IMG/VR virus record: IMGVR_UViG_3300010883_000416
Location: 1 to 25,248 of that record
DNA length: 25,248 nt
Source of the DNA: a virus
Reading direction: 5' to 3' (one strand)
Both the position numbers and the translations under genes were made by a program. The notes under the pieces were generated by a model. That model saw only the letters and a list, made by a program, of their open reading frames with translations, was not told where the DNA came from and did no database searches. Position 1 is the first letter of the stretch; each line of letters begins with the position of its first letter. Positions 8,135 through 16,900 of the stretch are shown piece by piece.

Positions 8135-11100
8135 CTAACATTGATCATTCTCTATTATAACTATAAACACCTTTTCTGTATAGGCATCCAGTTCGTCAGT
8201 TGACCGGAGCCGGACGCTATATTGACCGGCACTCAGCGAATAAGATGCTTTAAGTTCTTGTGCTCCGGAACCTCCTGTGTATATATAGAATAGGTTATTA
8301 TTATCGTCTCCGATTCCTTGTACAAGGGTGTACGTATATGTTAAATCTGATAAATCAGGCAATGTGTTGACCTCATTTAAGTTTTTCTGTAGAACAACAT
8401 TACTTATAAGTTTTGGATTTTGTGTTTCTAGTGTTAATAATACCTTTTCGGTGTTATTAATATCAGTATAATATACAGTATCGATTAATTTCAAATCACC
8501 AACGCTCGACTTAATTGAGTATGGTGATGATTCAAATACAATGTTATATATATCAATATCAAAATTACTATGAACCGCTGATACAGACGCTGTAAATGTG
8601 GCTGCTTGAGTATCAAAAGTATACGTATGAGCTGGTTGATGCATTTTAGGGTCACCCCAATCCGGACCGAGAGTCTCTAATAATGCATCTAAATCTGTAG
8701 TACCGAGAGCACTAGGATCATCCCATATAATTTCCCTTTCATTTGTAACAATATCACTCTCATCTCCAAAGTCATATATAAATTTTGTAAAGCTATATTG
8801 TCCAGCACTCAATCCTAACGAATTTATTGTCAGTGTGAATTCAAACGCTGATAAGGCACCTCCTAGTGTAGATGATAAGTCTATATCAGTTACACCATTT
8901 GATAACGAAACAGTATACGAGTCGGTTCCCTTAGTAGTCGATTGAGGTATTGCCTCAATCATCTCAGAGTGAAATACAGACGCATCCGTTAACTCTAACC
9001 TGTCAATAGTATACTTAAAGTCATGACTAAAAACCGCATAGATTCCTGATACGTTTGGAACTCCGGTTTCTGCACCTGATAACTTACCTATATATGTTAA
9101 ATTAAATTTATCTAGGGTGTCATTATATGATAGTAATGGTGTATCTATATCCATTATACTATATTGGTATAGATTAGTAGGTAGCGAAAACTGAAGTGAC
9201 TCAGAAGATGTAGTTGGAAATTCTGTTGTTAGTGCTAATGTTTCAATATCAAGTTTAATAAGCTGAGGATATGCAATATTACTTCCGGACAATTCCCTCA
9301 TCCTTCCGCACATTATATATTTACCTTTTTCATTATAAAACAGCGGGATGATCTTTTCTAGATTCCCTCCGGAAGTTTTAACAATTACGTTATTTAAAGT
9401 ACTAGGTAAAATCTTACCAGTATCATAATCAAAATTTATCTTTTCGAATAAGATATAATCAGTACCATATAATACAAGTATATCATATATCACATCAATG
9501 TCTTGTATATTATTATCTTTAACATCATAATATATACCGGATAATTCAGTATGAGCACTATATCTGTCAAACACTTCGCTAAATGCATCTGATAGAGGTG
9601 AACCTAATCCTATACCATACTTGTTTCGGACTTCAACCAAGCCGAATACCGCGGATTGATCTGATAAGGTCGATATCGCCTCAAAGGTGTCTACTGTATC
9701 ATCTAATTGTGTATTTGTGGCTGACGTATTAGGTGTATATAGTGTACTTGACTCTACTGCATGTTCATAAAGCGCACCGAGATTATCATCACAATACGTC
9801 GAACTGAAATAATATGTATCAGGAAACGTAGTATCTGCAAAATCTGTAAACACGTCACTAAAATTGATACCGGAAGACGTGACAATATATGAATCAGGAG
9901 AATAGTTATAAAGACCACCATCAAATCTATCACAATAAAACACCTCCGGTTCGATAGGACATAAATCTGGCAAAAAATTACCACCGTATGATATTTTGTC
10001 AAATGTTGGATCGATGAGTCCGAACCCAGAAAGACCATTTGTGTATAATTGTGGTGGAGCTAAGCTTTCTGGGTTGGGATCCAATCCCGGGACGCGACCA
10101 CCGTCGTAGTAATTATACTCTGAAAATTCATCACCGGGTTTATCAAACGTTTCAGCATCTATAGATGCACATACTATGCTAGACGGATCAATCACACTAG
10201 ACGCGATCGTTGGTTCGATCTTTTTATATAATCCATACTCGTTGCCATATATATCAGTCTTCCAATTATATAACACCTTATCAGTAACCATTAAATCTGA
10301 TTGGCGTTCGGTTACATTAAATAGATTTCGAACTAATGGAGTATATACATCTTCATTAGCCCAAACGTCCCTTTCATCACCGGACCAGAAGTCCATCGAG
10401 TCAGTGGATCTTGAGATCCCTACCTGTGGTTCTAGACTCTCCTCTTCTTTTGAAGAGTAGGGATAAAACTTTTGTAGTGATACTTGATTTATAATATCAC
10501 CATGCAATCTATCATTTGATTTATTTGCACTTACCCATGATATATCCTCAACATGGTCAATAGGTGCTGGGTTTGCACTTTTGGATGCCCCAATCCCTGA
10601 GCCGTATATGTCTGGATCCGGATATGTATATATTGTACCGGGGACTATCTTATCTGTTAGTATCTTTGGTTTCGGTTTTAAGCTAAAATAGTTAAGGGTA
10701 CCTATATTATCAGGGAGAAAAAACCTTCCAAGTTGTTTAGCACTATATACAGAAGATACATCTGGGAAAAAATTAATAGAAGCGTTATATCTATTATGTA
10801 AATTTCTGTAAGGTTTATCTGGAGCGTATAATTGACCACTAACAAATTGCGAGCTCGTACTACCAGCAGATAAATAATATGTATCGACACCGGTGTGTGC
10901 TTTTGTTAGTTCAGCTTTCTTTAAGATATTAAGATTGACCTTATCCTTAATATAATTAACAAATTCTAAATCCGGTAACTCCTGTACATCGTCCTCTGTA
11001 AAAGATACACTGGCGACAAGTTGCTGTAAATCGCTAGTTAAAATGCCGGATGCACTCAAATCCTGAAGAGACGTCTCGTAGCTCTCAATTAATGAAACAA

Positions 11101-11827
11101 TAGCTTTTGATTCATCTATAAAAACGACCGGGTCATATTGAAACTGCTGAAATGCATAGTAAGTTCCGCGGTCGTTAGTTAATGTAGTAGTATCACTAGT
11201 ACTAACATCGAAGTAGTCTTGACTTAAATCATATAGCTCCTCAATATTAACTGAAAAATCTAATAAGAAGTCTGAAAGTGGTGGTTTTGCGGACTTGTAC
11301 TGTAATATATACTCATCACGATCAATTAGACTAATAACTTGATTATATACAAGCTTCTCAACACCCTTCATAGAGCCTATTAGATCGTATTTTACCTTCT
11401 GATGTTTAATAAGATCACGTTCCTTACTAAAATATAGTACTATTTCTTTCAATCTAGCAGAGAAAAACGGTAACGCGACATCTAGATCCGCCGGGTCATT
11501 TAAATCAATATTTCTTAACCATCGGCGCTCTTCATCTGTTGAATAATTAATAGCCGTATTCTTAAGAAGTGTTTTATATAGTGATCTAATCCCTTCTTCA
11601 GCTGTAGTACTACTAATACCCTTAACAGCATACCAAGCATGTAGATATGTATTATATATAGATAGGGAATCCCCAGGGCTACCTCCTTGAAGTTGAGATT
11701 TACTAATCCAATCAACCAGGTTAAACGGCTTAAGCTTATCTTCTTTAGTTTCAGCCGTTAAAGAAATAGAGTTTGTTATACTGTTTAGTGTAACTACGTT
11801 TTTAAGTCTATTAAGTGAGATTTCCAT
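8135..11827 (-). CDS. Large multidomain virion protein with PKD-like and cadherin-like C-terminus
   Basis: The 1230-residue protein begins with a helical domain at about residues 40-180. It has YNTYLHAWYAVKG, then YSTDEERRWLRNIDLNDPAD and a helix ending SKERDLIKHQK; this resembles the N-terminal attachment domain of long structural proteins in marine T4-like phages. The middle is beta-rich and unassigned. At roughly residues 1000-1110 there is a PKD-like Ig fold (FIYDFGDES, later HTYTF and a TASVSAVHS strand). The last 70 residues are a cadherin-like repeat (YTLVQGIGDDNNNLFYIY, then QYSVRLRSTDELDAYTEKVF). It overlaps the upstream beta-propeller gene by one base (TAATG). It ends with TAG, in frame with the next gene. 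Likely role: elongated adhesin or decoration on the tail or baseplate. Confidence 0.6.
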   Translation of the reverse strand: MEISLNRLKNVVTLNSITNSISLTAETKEDKLKPFNLVDWISKSQLQGGSPGDSLSIYNTYLHAWYAVKGISSTTAEEGIRSLYKTLLKNTAINYSTDEERRWLRNIDLNDPADLDVALPFFSARLKEIVLYFSKERDLIKHQKVKYDLIGSMKGVEKLVYNQVISLIDRDEYILQYKSAKPPLSDFLLDFSVNIEELYDLSQDYFDVSTSDTTTLTNDRGTYYAFQQFQYDPVVFIDESKAIVSLIESYETSLQDLSASGILTSDLQQLVASVSFTEDDVQELPDLEFVNYIKDKVNLNILKKAELTKAHTGVDTYYLSAGSTSSQFVSGQLYAPDKPYRNLHNRYNASINFFPDVSSVYSAKQLGRFFLPDNIGTLNYFSLKPKPKILTDKIVPGTIYTYPDPDIYGSGIGASKSANPAPIDHVEDISWVSANKSNDRLHGDIINQVSLQKFYPYSSKEEESLEPQVGISRSTDSMDFWSGDERDVWANEDVYTPLVRNLFNVTERQSDLMVTDKVLYNWKTDIYGNEYGLYKKIEPTIASSVIDPSSIVCASIDAETFDKPGDEFSEYNYYDGGRVPGLDPNPESLAPPQLYTNGLSGFGLIDPTFDKISYGGNFLPDLCPIEPEVFYCDRFDGGLYNYSPDSYIVTSSGINFSDVFTDFADTTFPDTYYFSSTYCDDNLGALYEHAVESSTLYTPNTSATNTQLDDTVDTFEAISTLSDQSAVFGLVEVRNKYGIGLGSPLSDAFSEVFDRYSAHTELSGIYYDVKDNNIQDIDVIYDILVLYGTDYILFEKINFDYDTGKILPSTLNNVIVKTSGGNLEKIIPLFYNEKGKYIMCGRMRELSGSNIAYPQLIKLDIETLALTTEFPTTSSESLQFSLPTNLYQYSIMDIDTPLLSYNDTLDKFNLTYIGKLSGAETGVPNVSGIYAVFSHDFKYTIDRLELTDASVFHSEMIEAIPQSTTKGTDSYTVSLSNGVTDIDLSSTLGGALSAFEFTLTINSLGLSAGQYSFTKFIYDFGDESDIVTNEREIIWDDPSALGTTDLDALLETLGPDWGDPKMHQPAHTYTFDTQAATFTASVSAVHSNFDIDIYNIVFESSPYSIKSSVGDLKLIDTVYYTDINNTEKVLLTLETQNPKLISNVVLQKNLNEVNTLPDLSDLTYTYTLVQGIGDDNNNLFYIYTGGSGAQELKASYSLSAGQYSVRLRSTDELDAYTEKVFIVIIENDQC

Positions 11828-14496
11828 TATATATTCTTTATATCGATGATTCTGTCTTCTTCTCCAGTATAGGTGGGATCGGTAGTATCAAATAGTCCCA
11901 ACCCTTCACGTAGTTTATAATCAAACATCAAGTCTATGGTGCCATTTTTTGTAATCCAATCAGCATTGGCACTAGCTGTTTCTTTTATTGTTGTCATTTT
12001 ATTACTCCAATCAATAACACCATGTACTTGCTCCTGTGTAGTTGTTGTGATATAACTATAAAACTCATAATACTTATTGACGGTATCCCAATCGTCTCCG
12101 TATAATCCCCAGCCCCATGATTGCTCATATGCACTTAATGGGTATGATGAAAGCCCACTGTAAGTTGTATTATAATGAGTATTAAATGGATGTGCGCTTA
12201 AAGCGTTTCCAATACTAAAGTTACCAACCACTACACTATCAATATTCGCGATACCTGGAACTACCTTCGAATAATTACTATTAAATAGCTCTCTTATTAC
12301 TACAGGTTCACCGGCTGTTAGTAAGTATGTCTCGGTATCTATCGCCGATCCTAGATTTTGACCGTATTTTGGATTACATTCATATCCCATTGAGTCAAAA
12401 CTATCATCAATATTATCACGACCACCAAATAACCTAGACTGCTTTATTGATAACAAGTCAATTAATCTCTTAATATTTGGAGGATATGGTAATCTATGAT
12501 TATCTAAGGTGTATCCTATCATATCAGCAAAACTGTATAAACTGTCAATTGTACCTGTGTCTATATCTGCATGATTAGGTGAAAAGTTTGCTATTTTTTC
12601 ATATATTTTACGTCCAAATATTTCCGGTTCTGACGTATTGTCACCTAAACTCGGAAGAAGCCAATCAGTAAAGTTTTTATTATTATCTAATACATCCTGG
12701 AAGATATAAGACCTTAAAGTTTCCGAAAAATTATGATCTTCATTGTATTTCATGATCCGATTGAAATCCGTAATAGATATAACCTCGAAAATATTTGATA
12801 CTCCGGATAGCGGAGGATAGTGAAACTCCCCATACTCTTCAGTACCATAAGTCCCATGATAGTCGTAGTTAACTATCCTTCTCCACCCGGTCCAGTCTCC
12901 AGATGCTCTGATATCTGTTGGCATATGATCCGGATCAGTCTGATGTAGCTCCCATTGAGGGGGTATCTGATCAGCTGTTTTATTGACATCACTAATACTA
13001 GAATATGATGATAAAGCACCAATCTGAGAGGAGAGTACTTCGCCAGTATTTAAAGCTGTTGTCGATGCGTTAAATATGTATAATCTAGCATCAGCATTAT
13101 TAATAACTAATATATTATTAGCGGTATCTGTACTTATACCTTCTAAAGCTTGACGAGCTCGAGAATAGTACCAACTAATTGGAGGATTTGTATTATAAAG
13201 AGGATCTGCGAAGGGCTGACCAACAAAGAATGTATCTGTAACAGATGGATTTACGCTAGAAGGTGCATCAAAATCACCCTTATGTATTCTAGACACTAAA
13301 TGTCGACCGTGAGTGAACCAAGCATGATTTTCAAAATCTGTAGTAATTGATCCTGGTAAATATATCTCATCGTATGTGCTATTTAGCCGGTTATTAGCAG
13401 ACGAAGTAATATAGATAGTCCCTCTAATACTACTATCGGTAGAATCTTTATAATATAAACTAGTTGGAGCATCGTAAGGTACAGTAAATGTAATATTACC
13501 ATCCCCGAGATCTGATACTCCGTCTGTATATGCATTTTCAACATCCGAAGTTAATGCAAATTGAAATGTATGTGTATCATAAAATGTATTAGCAAAGCTA
13601 TATTCATGACCTCTAATAAGGTTAAGTTCTGGATTTGGTCTTCCACCTGTTAAGTTTAAAATATTTGTTAAGTCGTCTTTAACTGCGACCCATGCACTCA
13701 AGGGTGGTGATATACCGAAGTTAAACGACTCTATCTCCGGTTCGGTGTCGAAATCTAGTGTGTGGAAGTTTGAACCGGCAATTGATGTAACCTCGTACAT
13801 TAGTGTACAGTTTTCTCTTAACCTAGCTATTTTACCACATCGCGCTCTCGTATCATTAGGGTTATTTATACATACAACCCATGCATGTTCGAATCTATCT
13901 ATGGTAATATCAGATGGCATGGTGCCATTATCAAACTCATGTCTACCTATCTCTGTACCAGTCGAATTATACTTTACAACCATGCTACATAACGGATTAG
14001 AATACGTCACCCATACATTGTCTTTACTGTCAGTCGCGACTTGGGTTGGATTAAGCAGAAGTTCATATTTAACATGTGGCCATACATAAGGGTTATCATC
14101 ATCATCCACATCTTCATGAAACCTATCATCATTATGAGCATGTTCATTGTAATAATATGTTGTTATATAATTATCCTGCGACAGCATTGTACCTCCACCA
14201 TAAACACTCGCCTGACCGGCACCGGATACCCACGGCATATACACCGGGGTCTGTACCGGTACTGCGGAGGATATAATCGAATGAGGTGGATCCTTAGAGA
14301 GCTTTAATGTCGATACGGCATCAAATAGTGTAACCCATATATTATCCTCACTATCAACCGCTATAGATGACGGTGTTATACTATCTAAGTAGTCTAACGG
14401 GTAATTATCAGTAACATAATACCGTAAGTCTAGTGCTGTTAAAGGTGCTCTATTTAGGTCGTATTGTAAGAGTTGATCATTGTCACCATCCGCCAT
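11827..14496 (-). CDS. NHL-type beta-propeller virion protein with inserted cupredoxin-like domain
   Basis: Repeated blades share the pattern P-x-x-(I/V)-x-x-D-x-x-(D/E)-(N/H)-x-W-V. They lie at residues 42-66 (PSSIAVDSEDNIWVT), 150-180, 193-226, 380-406 and 451-478. This is the NHL/streptogramin-lyase-like propeller, here probably a binding scaffold. Residues 286-365 form an inserted cupredoxin-like beta-domain (LNLIRGHEYSF, HTFQFAL, ITFTVPYDAPTSLYY). The usual Cys/His ligands after the LYY strand are absent, so copper binding is unlikely. The C-terminal 400 residues are unassigned. The first ATG (14496) falls inside another blade whose first half is encoded upstream (see 14497-14697), so this start is probably not the true beginning. 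AAGGA lies 9 bases before the ATG and could permit internal initiation. Confidence 0.6.
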   Translation of the reverse strand: MADGDNDQLLQYDLNRAPLTALDLRYYVTDNYPLDYLDSITPSSIAVDSEDNIWVTLFDAVSTLKLSKDPPHSIISSAVPVQTPVYMPWVSGAGQASVYGGGTMLSQDNYITTYYYNEHAHNDDRFHEDVDDDDNPYVWPHVKYELLLNPTQVATDSKDNVWVTYSNPLCSMVVKYNSTGTEIGRHEFDNGTMPSDITIDRFEHAWVVCINNPNDTRARCGKIARLRENCTLMYEVTSIAGSNFHTLDFDTEPEIESFNFGISPPLSAWVAVKDDLTNILNLTGGRPNPELNLIRGHEYSFANTFYDTHTFQFALTSDVENAYTDGVSDLGDGNITFTVPYDAPTSLYYKDSTDSSIRGTIYITSSANNRLNSTYDEIYLPGSITTDFENHAWFTHGRHLVSRIHKGDFDAPSSVNPSVTDTFFVGQPFADPLYNTNPPISWYYSRARQALEGISTDTANNILVINNADARLYIFNASTTALNTGEVLSSQIGALSSYSSISDVNKTADQIPPQWELHQTDPDHMPTDIRASGDWTGWRRIVNYDYHGTYGTEEYGEFHYPPLSGVSNIFEVISITDFNRIMKYNEDHNFSETLRSYIFQDVLDNNKNFTDWLLPSLGDNTSEPEIFGRKIYEKIANFSPNHADIDTGTIDSLYSFADMIGYTLDNHRLPYPPNIKRLIDLLSIKQSRLFGGRDNIDDSFDSMGYECNPKYGQNLGSAIDTETYLLTAGEPVVIRELFNSNYSKVVPGIANIDSVVVGNFSIGNALSAHPFNTHYNTTYSGLSSYPLSAYEQSWGWGLYGDDWDTVNKYYEFYSYITTTTQEQVHGVIDWSNKMTTIKETASANADWITKNGTIDLMFDYKLREGLGLFDTTDPTYTGEEDRIIDIKNI

Positions 14497-14697
14497 CCAA
14501 ACAGATCCTTCACTGTCAACTGCAAAACCTAACAGTCCGCTAGAAGTCGGAGTAACAGTCGAAATGGGATCAACCGTTGTTAGTGAGTTATCATCAGGAT
14601 CTTGATAAGCATCATATGCGAGATTGTTATAATACGCAGGCTTAAGTTGCCAAAACGTTGTCGTTGGTGAAGTCGCAATATAATAATTCAGTACATC
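14497..14697 (-). other. In-frame coding extension of the propeller gene without a usual start codon
   Basis: The 67 codons between the TAA of the PKD gene and ATG 14496 are open in the propeller frame. They read as protein: YYIATSPTTTFWQLKPAYYN near the start and GFAVDSEGSVWMADGDN across the ATG. The latter is a normal NHL blade cut by the annotated start. No ATG, GTG or TTG occurs in frame here. An ATG at 14696-14694, just after TAAG, is out of frame and reaches TGA after one more codon. Adding one base there would give a reading frame that starts MYLNYYIA. The choices are a non-standard start (CTG at 14691), readthrough of the TAA, a real frameshift, or a one-base sequence error. Confidence 0.6.
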
Positions 14698-16008
14698 TTA
14701 ATCAAAGAATGCCGGAGGTTCCATGCTGGCAGTACCTTGTATAACTACCTCTTTACTGGACCCATCAACCCGTAAAAATCCATTATAAGAGCCAAGAGTT
14801 GAAAACTTAAACGTGTCATTTAATGTTATATTAGAACTAGTAAGTACTTCAGATGATGATACAGTTAAATTTACAGTATAGGCATCATTTTGATTGACCA
14901 CCGGTACATCATGAACCGCTGACATAGTTGGAAAATCGTTTTTAATATAATTTCCATCATCATCTGCTAGTGTAGCGGAAAAGGTAATATAGTTATGTTC
15001 AAACTTTTTACTGTTAATATTAAACCCCTTGATACCATTCGCGGTAAAGGTTATTTTTGTTGGGGCATTAAACTTTACTTGTAGAGGTAAAACTGCTTTC
15101 TTTGTTTCAAAGAAGTTTAAATATATCTTTTTATAGTCATCAATATTATCATCACCTAACTGCACTACAAACCTGCTATTCTCAAACCCGGCGAATAAAA
15201 GCACCGGTGTTGGGTCTTGACTTGAGTATGAATTTGGTAAGTCATCAACATAATAGAAGTCACCTATACCGGATGTTCCCGCTAAGGTGGAATTTGAGTC
15301 ACCTTTGCATGCATGGACTAATTCATCACCTACATACTTAACATATATCTCTTTGTTTGTCGTAAGTACTTTTGTCACCGGGGTCTTTGATGTACTAGTT
15401 TGAACTATTCGCCACGTAGGTGTAAAATGTATATCTCTATCCGTCGCGTAGTCCTTTTCTGTTACTGCCCTCGATGCACTACCTTTACTGTATAAATTAA
15501 TATAATATCCTCGAGCTGATAATGTTTCATATGTTTGCCAGCTATTAAGTCTAGTGAGCTCTAGGCGGTTACTGGTACTACTAGCAGTAACATATTCCGG
15601 TTGCTTTGCGTCTGCGCGTTTTGAGCTCCATATAATCTCATCCGGGAGGTAATTATAAACTATAACTTTCTGGCCAAATGTTGATGTATGTGGAATCCCT
15701 CGACTGTCAATAAATGTGCAATTGATTTCATACTCACCCGGATACTTATACCACTTGCTAACTTCTAAGCCTTCGTCAGTTGTACCGTCACCAAAGTCCC
15801 ATATTATTTTGTTATTACTAAGTTTTATCTCATCCGGTAGAGTGCTAAGTATAGGGGTAATCGTATAACCACCAATTGGTAGGGTGTAGCTAGGAATTGA
15901 TGATCCATAATTTATATATACCGCTCCAGTAGGAGCCGTAACTTTAAATTGAACCAGTACGTCTTTAATACTTTCCGAAAATACAGTAGAGATGTCAGTA
16001 TTAGCCAT
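14698..16008 (-). CDS. PKD-domain virion protein
   Basis: The 436-residue protein has a clear PKD (polycystic-kidney-disease-like Ig) domain around residues 25-120. It contains the signature WDFGDGT at 70-76, followed by KYPGEYEINCTFIDSRG and a closing KVIVYNY strand. Downstream regions are beta-rich (KIYLNFFETKK, KITFTANGIKGFNIN) and end in VVIQGTASMEPPAFFD. PKD domains in phage structural proteins usually provide carbohydrate or protein binding on the virion surface. It starts MANTDIS, resembling the start of gp6C (MANTSES), 13 bases after that gene. An AAAGAA run precedes the ATG. Its TAA is in frame with the propeller gene, so the two may descend from, or still form, one long polypeptide. 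Confidence 0.65.
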   Translation of the reverse strand: MANTDISTVFSESIKDVLVQFKVTAPTGAVYINYGSSIPSYTLPIGGYTITPILSTLPDEIKLSNNKIIWDFGDGTTDEGLEVSKWYKYPGEYEINCTFIDSRGIPHTSTFGQKVIVYNYLPDEIIWSSKRADAKQPEYVTASSTSNRLELTRLNSWQTYETLSARGYYINLYSKGSASRAVTEKDYATDRDIHFTPTWRIVQTSTSKTPVTKVLTTNKEIYVKYVGDELVHACKGDSNSTLAGTSGIGDFYYVDDLPNSYSSQDPTPVLLFAGFENSRFVVQLGDDNIDDYKKIYLNFFETKKAVLPLQVKFNAPTKITFTANGIKGFNINSKKFEHNYITFSATLADDDGNYIKNDFPTMSAVHDVPVVNQNDAYTVNLTVSSSEVLTSSNITLNDTFKFSTLGSYNGFLRVDGSSKEVVIQGTASMEPPAFFD

Positions 16009-16021
16009 TTTTCTTTTTTAG

Positions 16022-16900
16022 TTATGAGAGTACAACTTCAATTTTCGATAATATATCTGTCTCACTAAAAAAGTATGGATACTTAAAGTATGGAAGCTGT
16101 AGATTTTGACTGGTTACTATAATATCCTTTTCCGGATAGACCGGATTCCAAACCAAAAAGCTCAGACCGTCTACCTTTATGGTCGTATCATCTGTACGAC
16201 GAGTATATACACTATCTACACCCTCAATTGATAGTATTTCTGTCGTAATACTTGTCATATCTATCACTTGACCTAGCGAGTTATTGATGACATTAAAGTA
16301 TTTCTTAATAATAGCAGCTGTTTGCTCTTTAATCGCGTCATTGTTGGTTGTAGTATTAGCAGACTGTACAACATATAACTTTGTACTGTCTGTAACATCA
16401 GTTGTAATTGTTTCGGTAGTGTTAGTTACACCTATATCGACAGCTACATAGACCGGATCGACAATTACCGGGTCTAATGATAGCATTTTTGTTAATTCTA
16501 AGTCGGTAGCAATAATATTTTTTTGTGCTGTTGTTAAAAAGTTAACTGCAACATTAGTAGAAGACCGTAAGTTAATCTTCGGTACCGCATATATGTATAC
16601 ATTGTTAAAGTTTGTTGTGGTTGCGAACGTTATTTGATTATACAATACACGCGATTCTAGATTAGGGGCTGTTAGTTTAAGATCATCATGAAGATACTTT
16701 AAATGTCCATCAAGATAGTCATTATTATTAACTACCTTAACACTACTTATGATATTACTAAAGTGCCGTTCAACAAACACCTCAAAGTCATTAGACGTTA
16801 CTAACTTATTTTGGCTAGCAAAATATATTGGTGCTTTCTTCTTAATCTCAGCAACAGACTCCTTAGTGTTAGGAAATGTTGATTCGGATGTATTTGCCAT
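16022..16900 (-). CDS. gp6: Baseplate wedge protein gp6, C-terminal half
   Basis: The 292-residue protein matches the C-terminal part of T4 gp6, the gpJ-like wedge subunit that forms the inner ring of the baseplate. The key block is KKKAPIYFASQNKLVTSNDFEVFVERHF at residues 24-51. It corresponds to the widespread (N/K)AP-x-(F/Y)(F/Y)-x-SQNRAVT-x-x-DYE motif. Later segments (PVYVAVDIGV; QTAAIIKKYFNVINNSLGQ; ITTEILSIEGVDSVYTRR) follow the usual order of this family. Its ATG (16900) directly abuts the TGA of the N-terminal half in the same frame (TGAATG). AAGAAG lies a few bases upstream, which could support termination-reinitiation. Confidence 0.85.
   Translation of the reverse strand: MANTSESTFPNTKESVAEIKKKAPIYFASQNKLVTSNDFEVFVERHFSNIISSVKVVNNNDYLDGHLKYLHDDLKLTAPNLESRVLYNQITFATTTNFNNVYIYAVPKINLRSSTNVAVNFLTTAQKNIIATDLELTKMLSLDPVIVDPVYVAVDIGVTNTTETITTDVTDSTKLYVVQSANTTTNNDAIKEQTAAIIKKYFNVINNSLGQVIDMTSITTEILSIEGVDSVYTRRTDDTTIKVDGLSFLVWNPVYPEKDIIVTSQNLQLPYFKYPYFFSETDILSKIEVVLS

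Noticed and set aside
14041-14307. Plus-strand ORFs rich in His, Ile and Tyr opposite the propeller gene.
   Set aside because: They are shadows of the acidic, Asn-rich coding strand; the composition is what complementing GAT/AAT codons produces.
11827-14496. The propeller protein as an active streptogramin lyase.
   Set aside because: The blades match the repeat family, but the setting is virion structural and I see no catalytic His/Glu set; the repeat pattern alone does not imply lyase activity.
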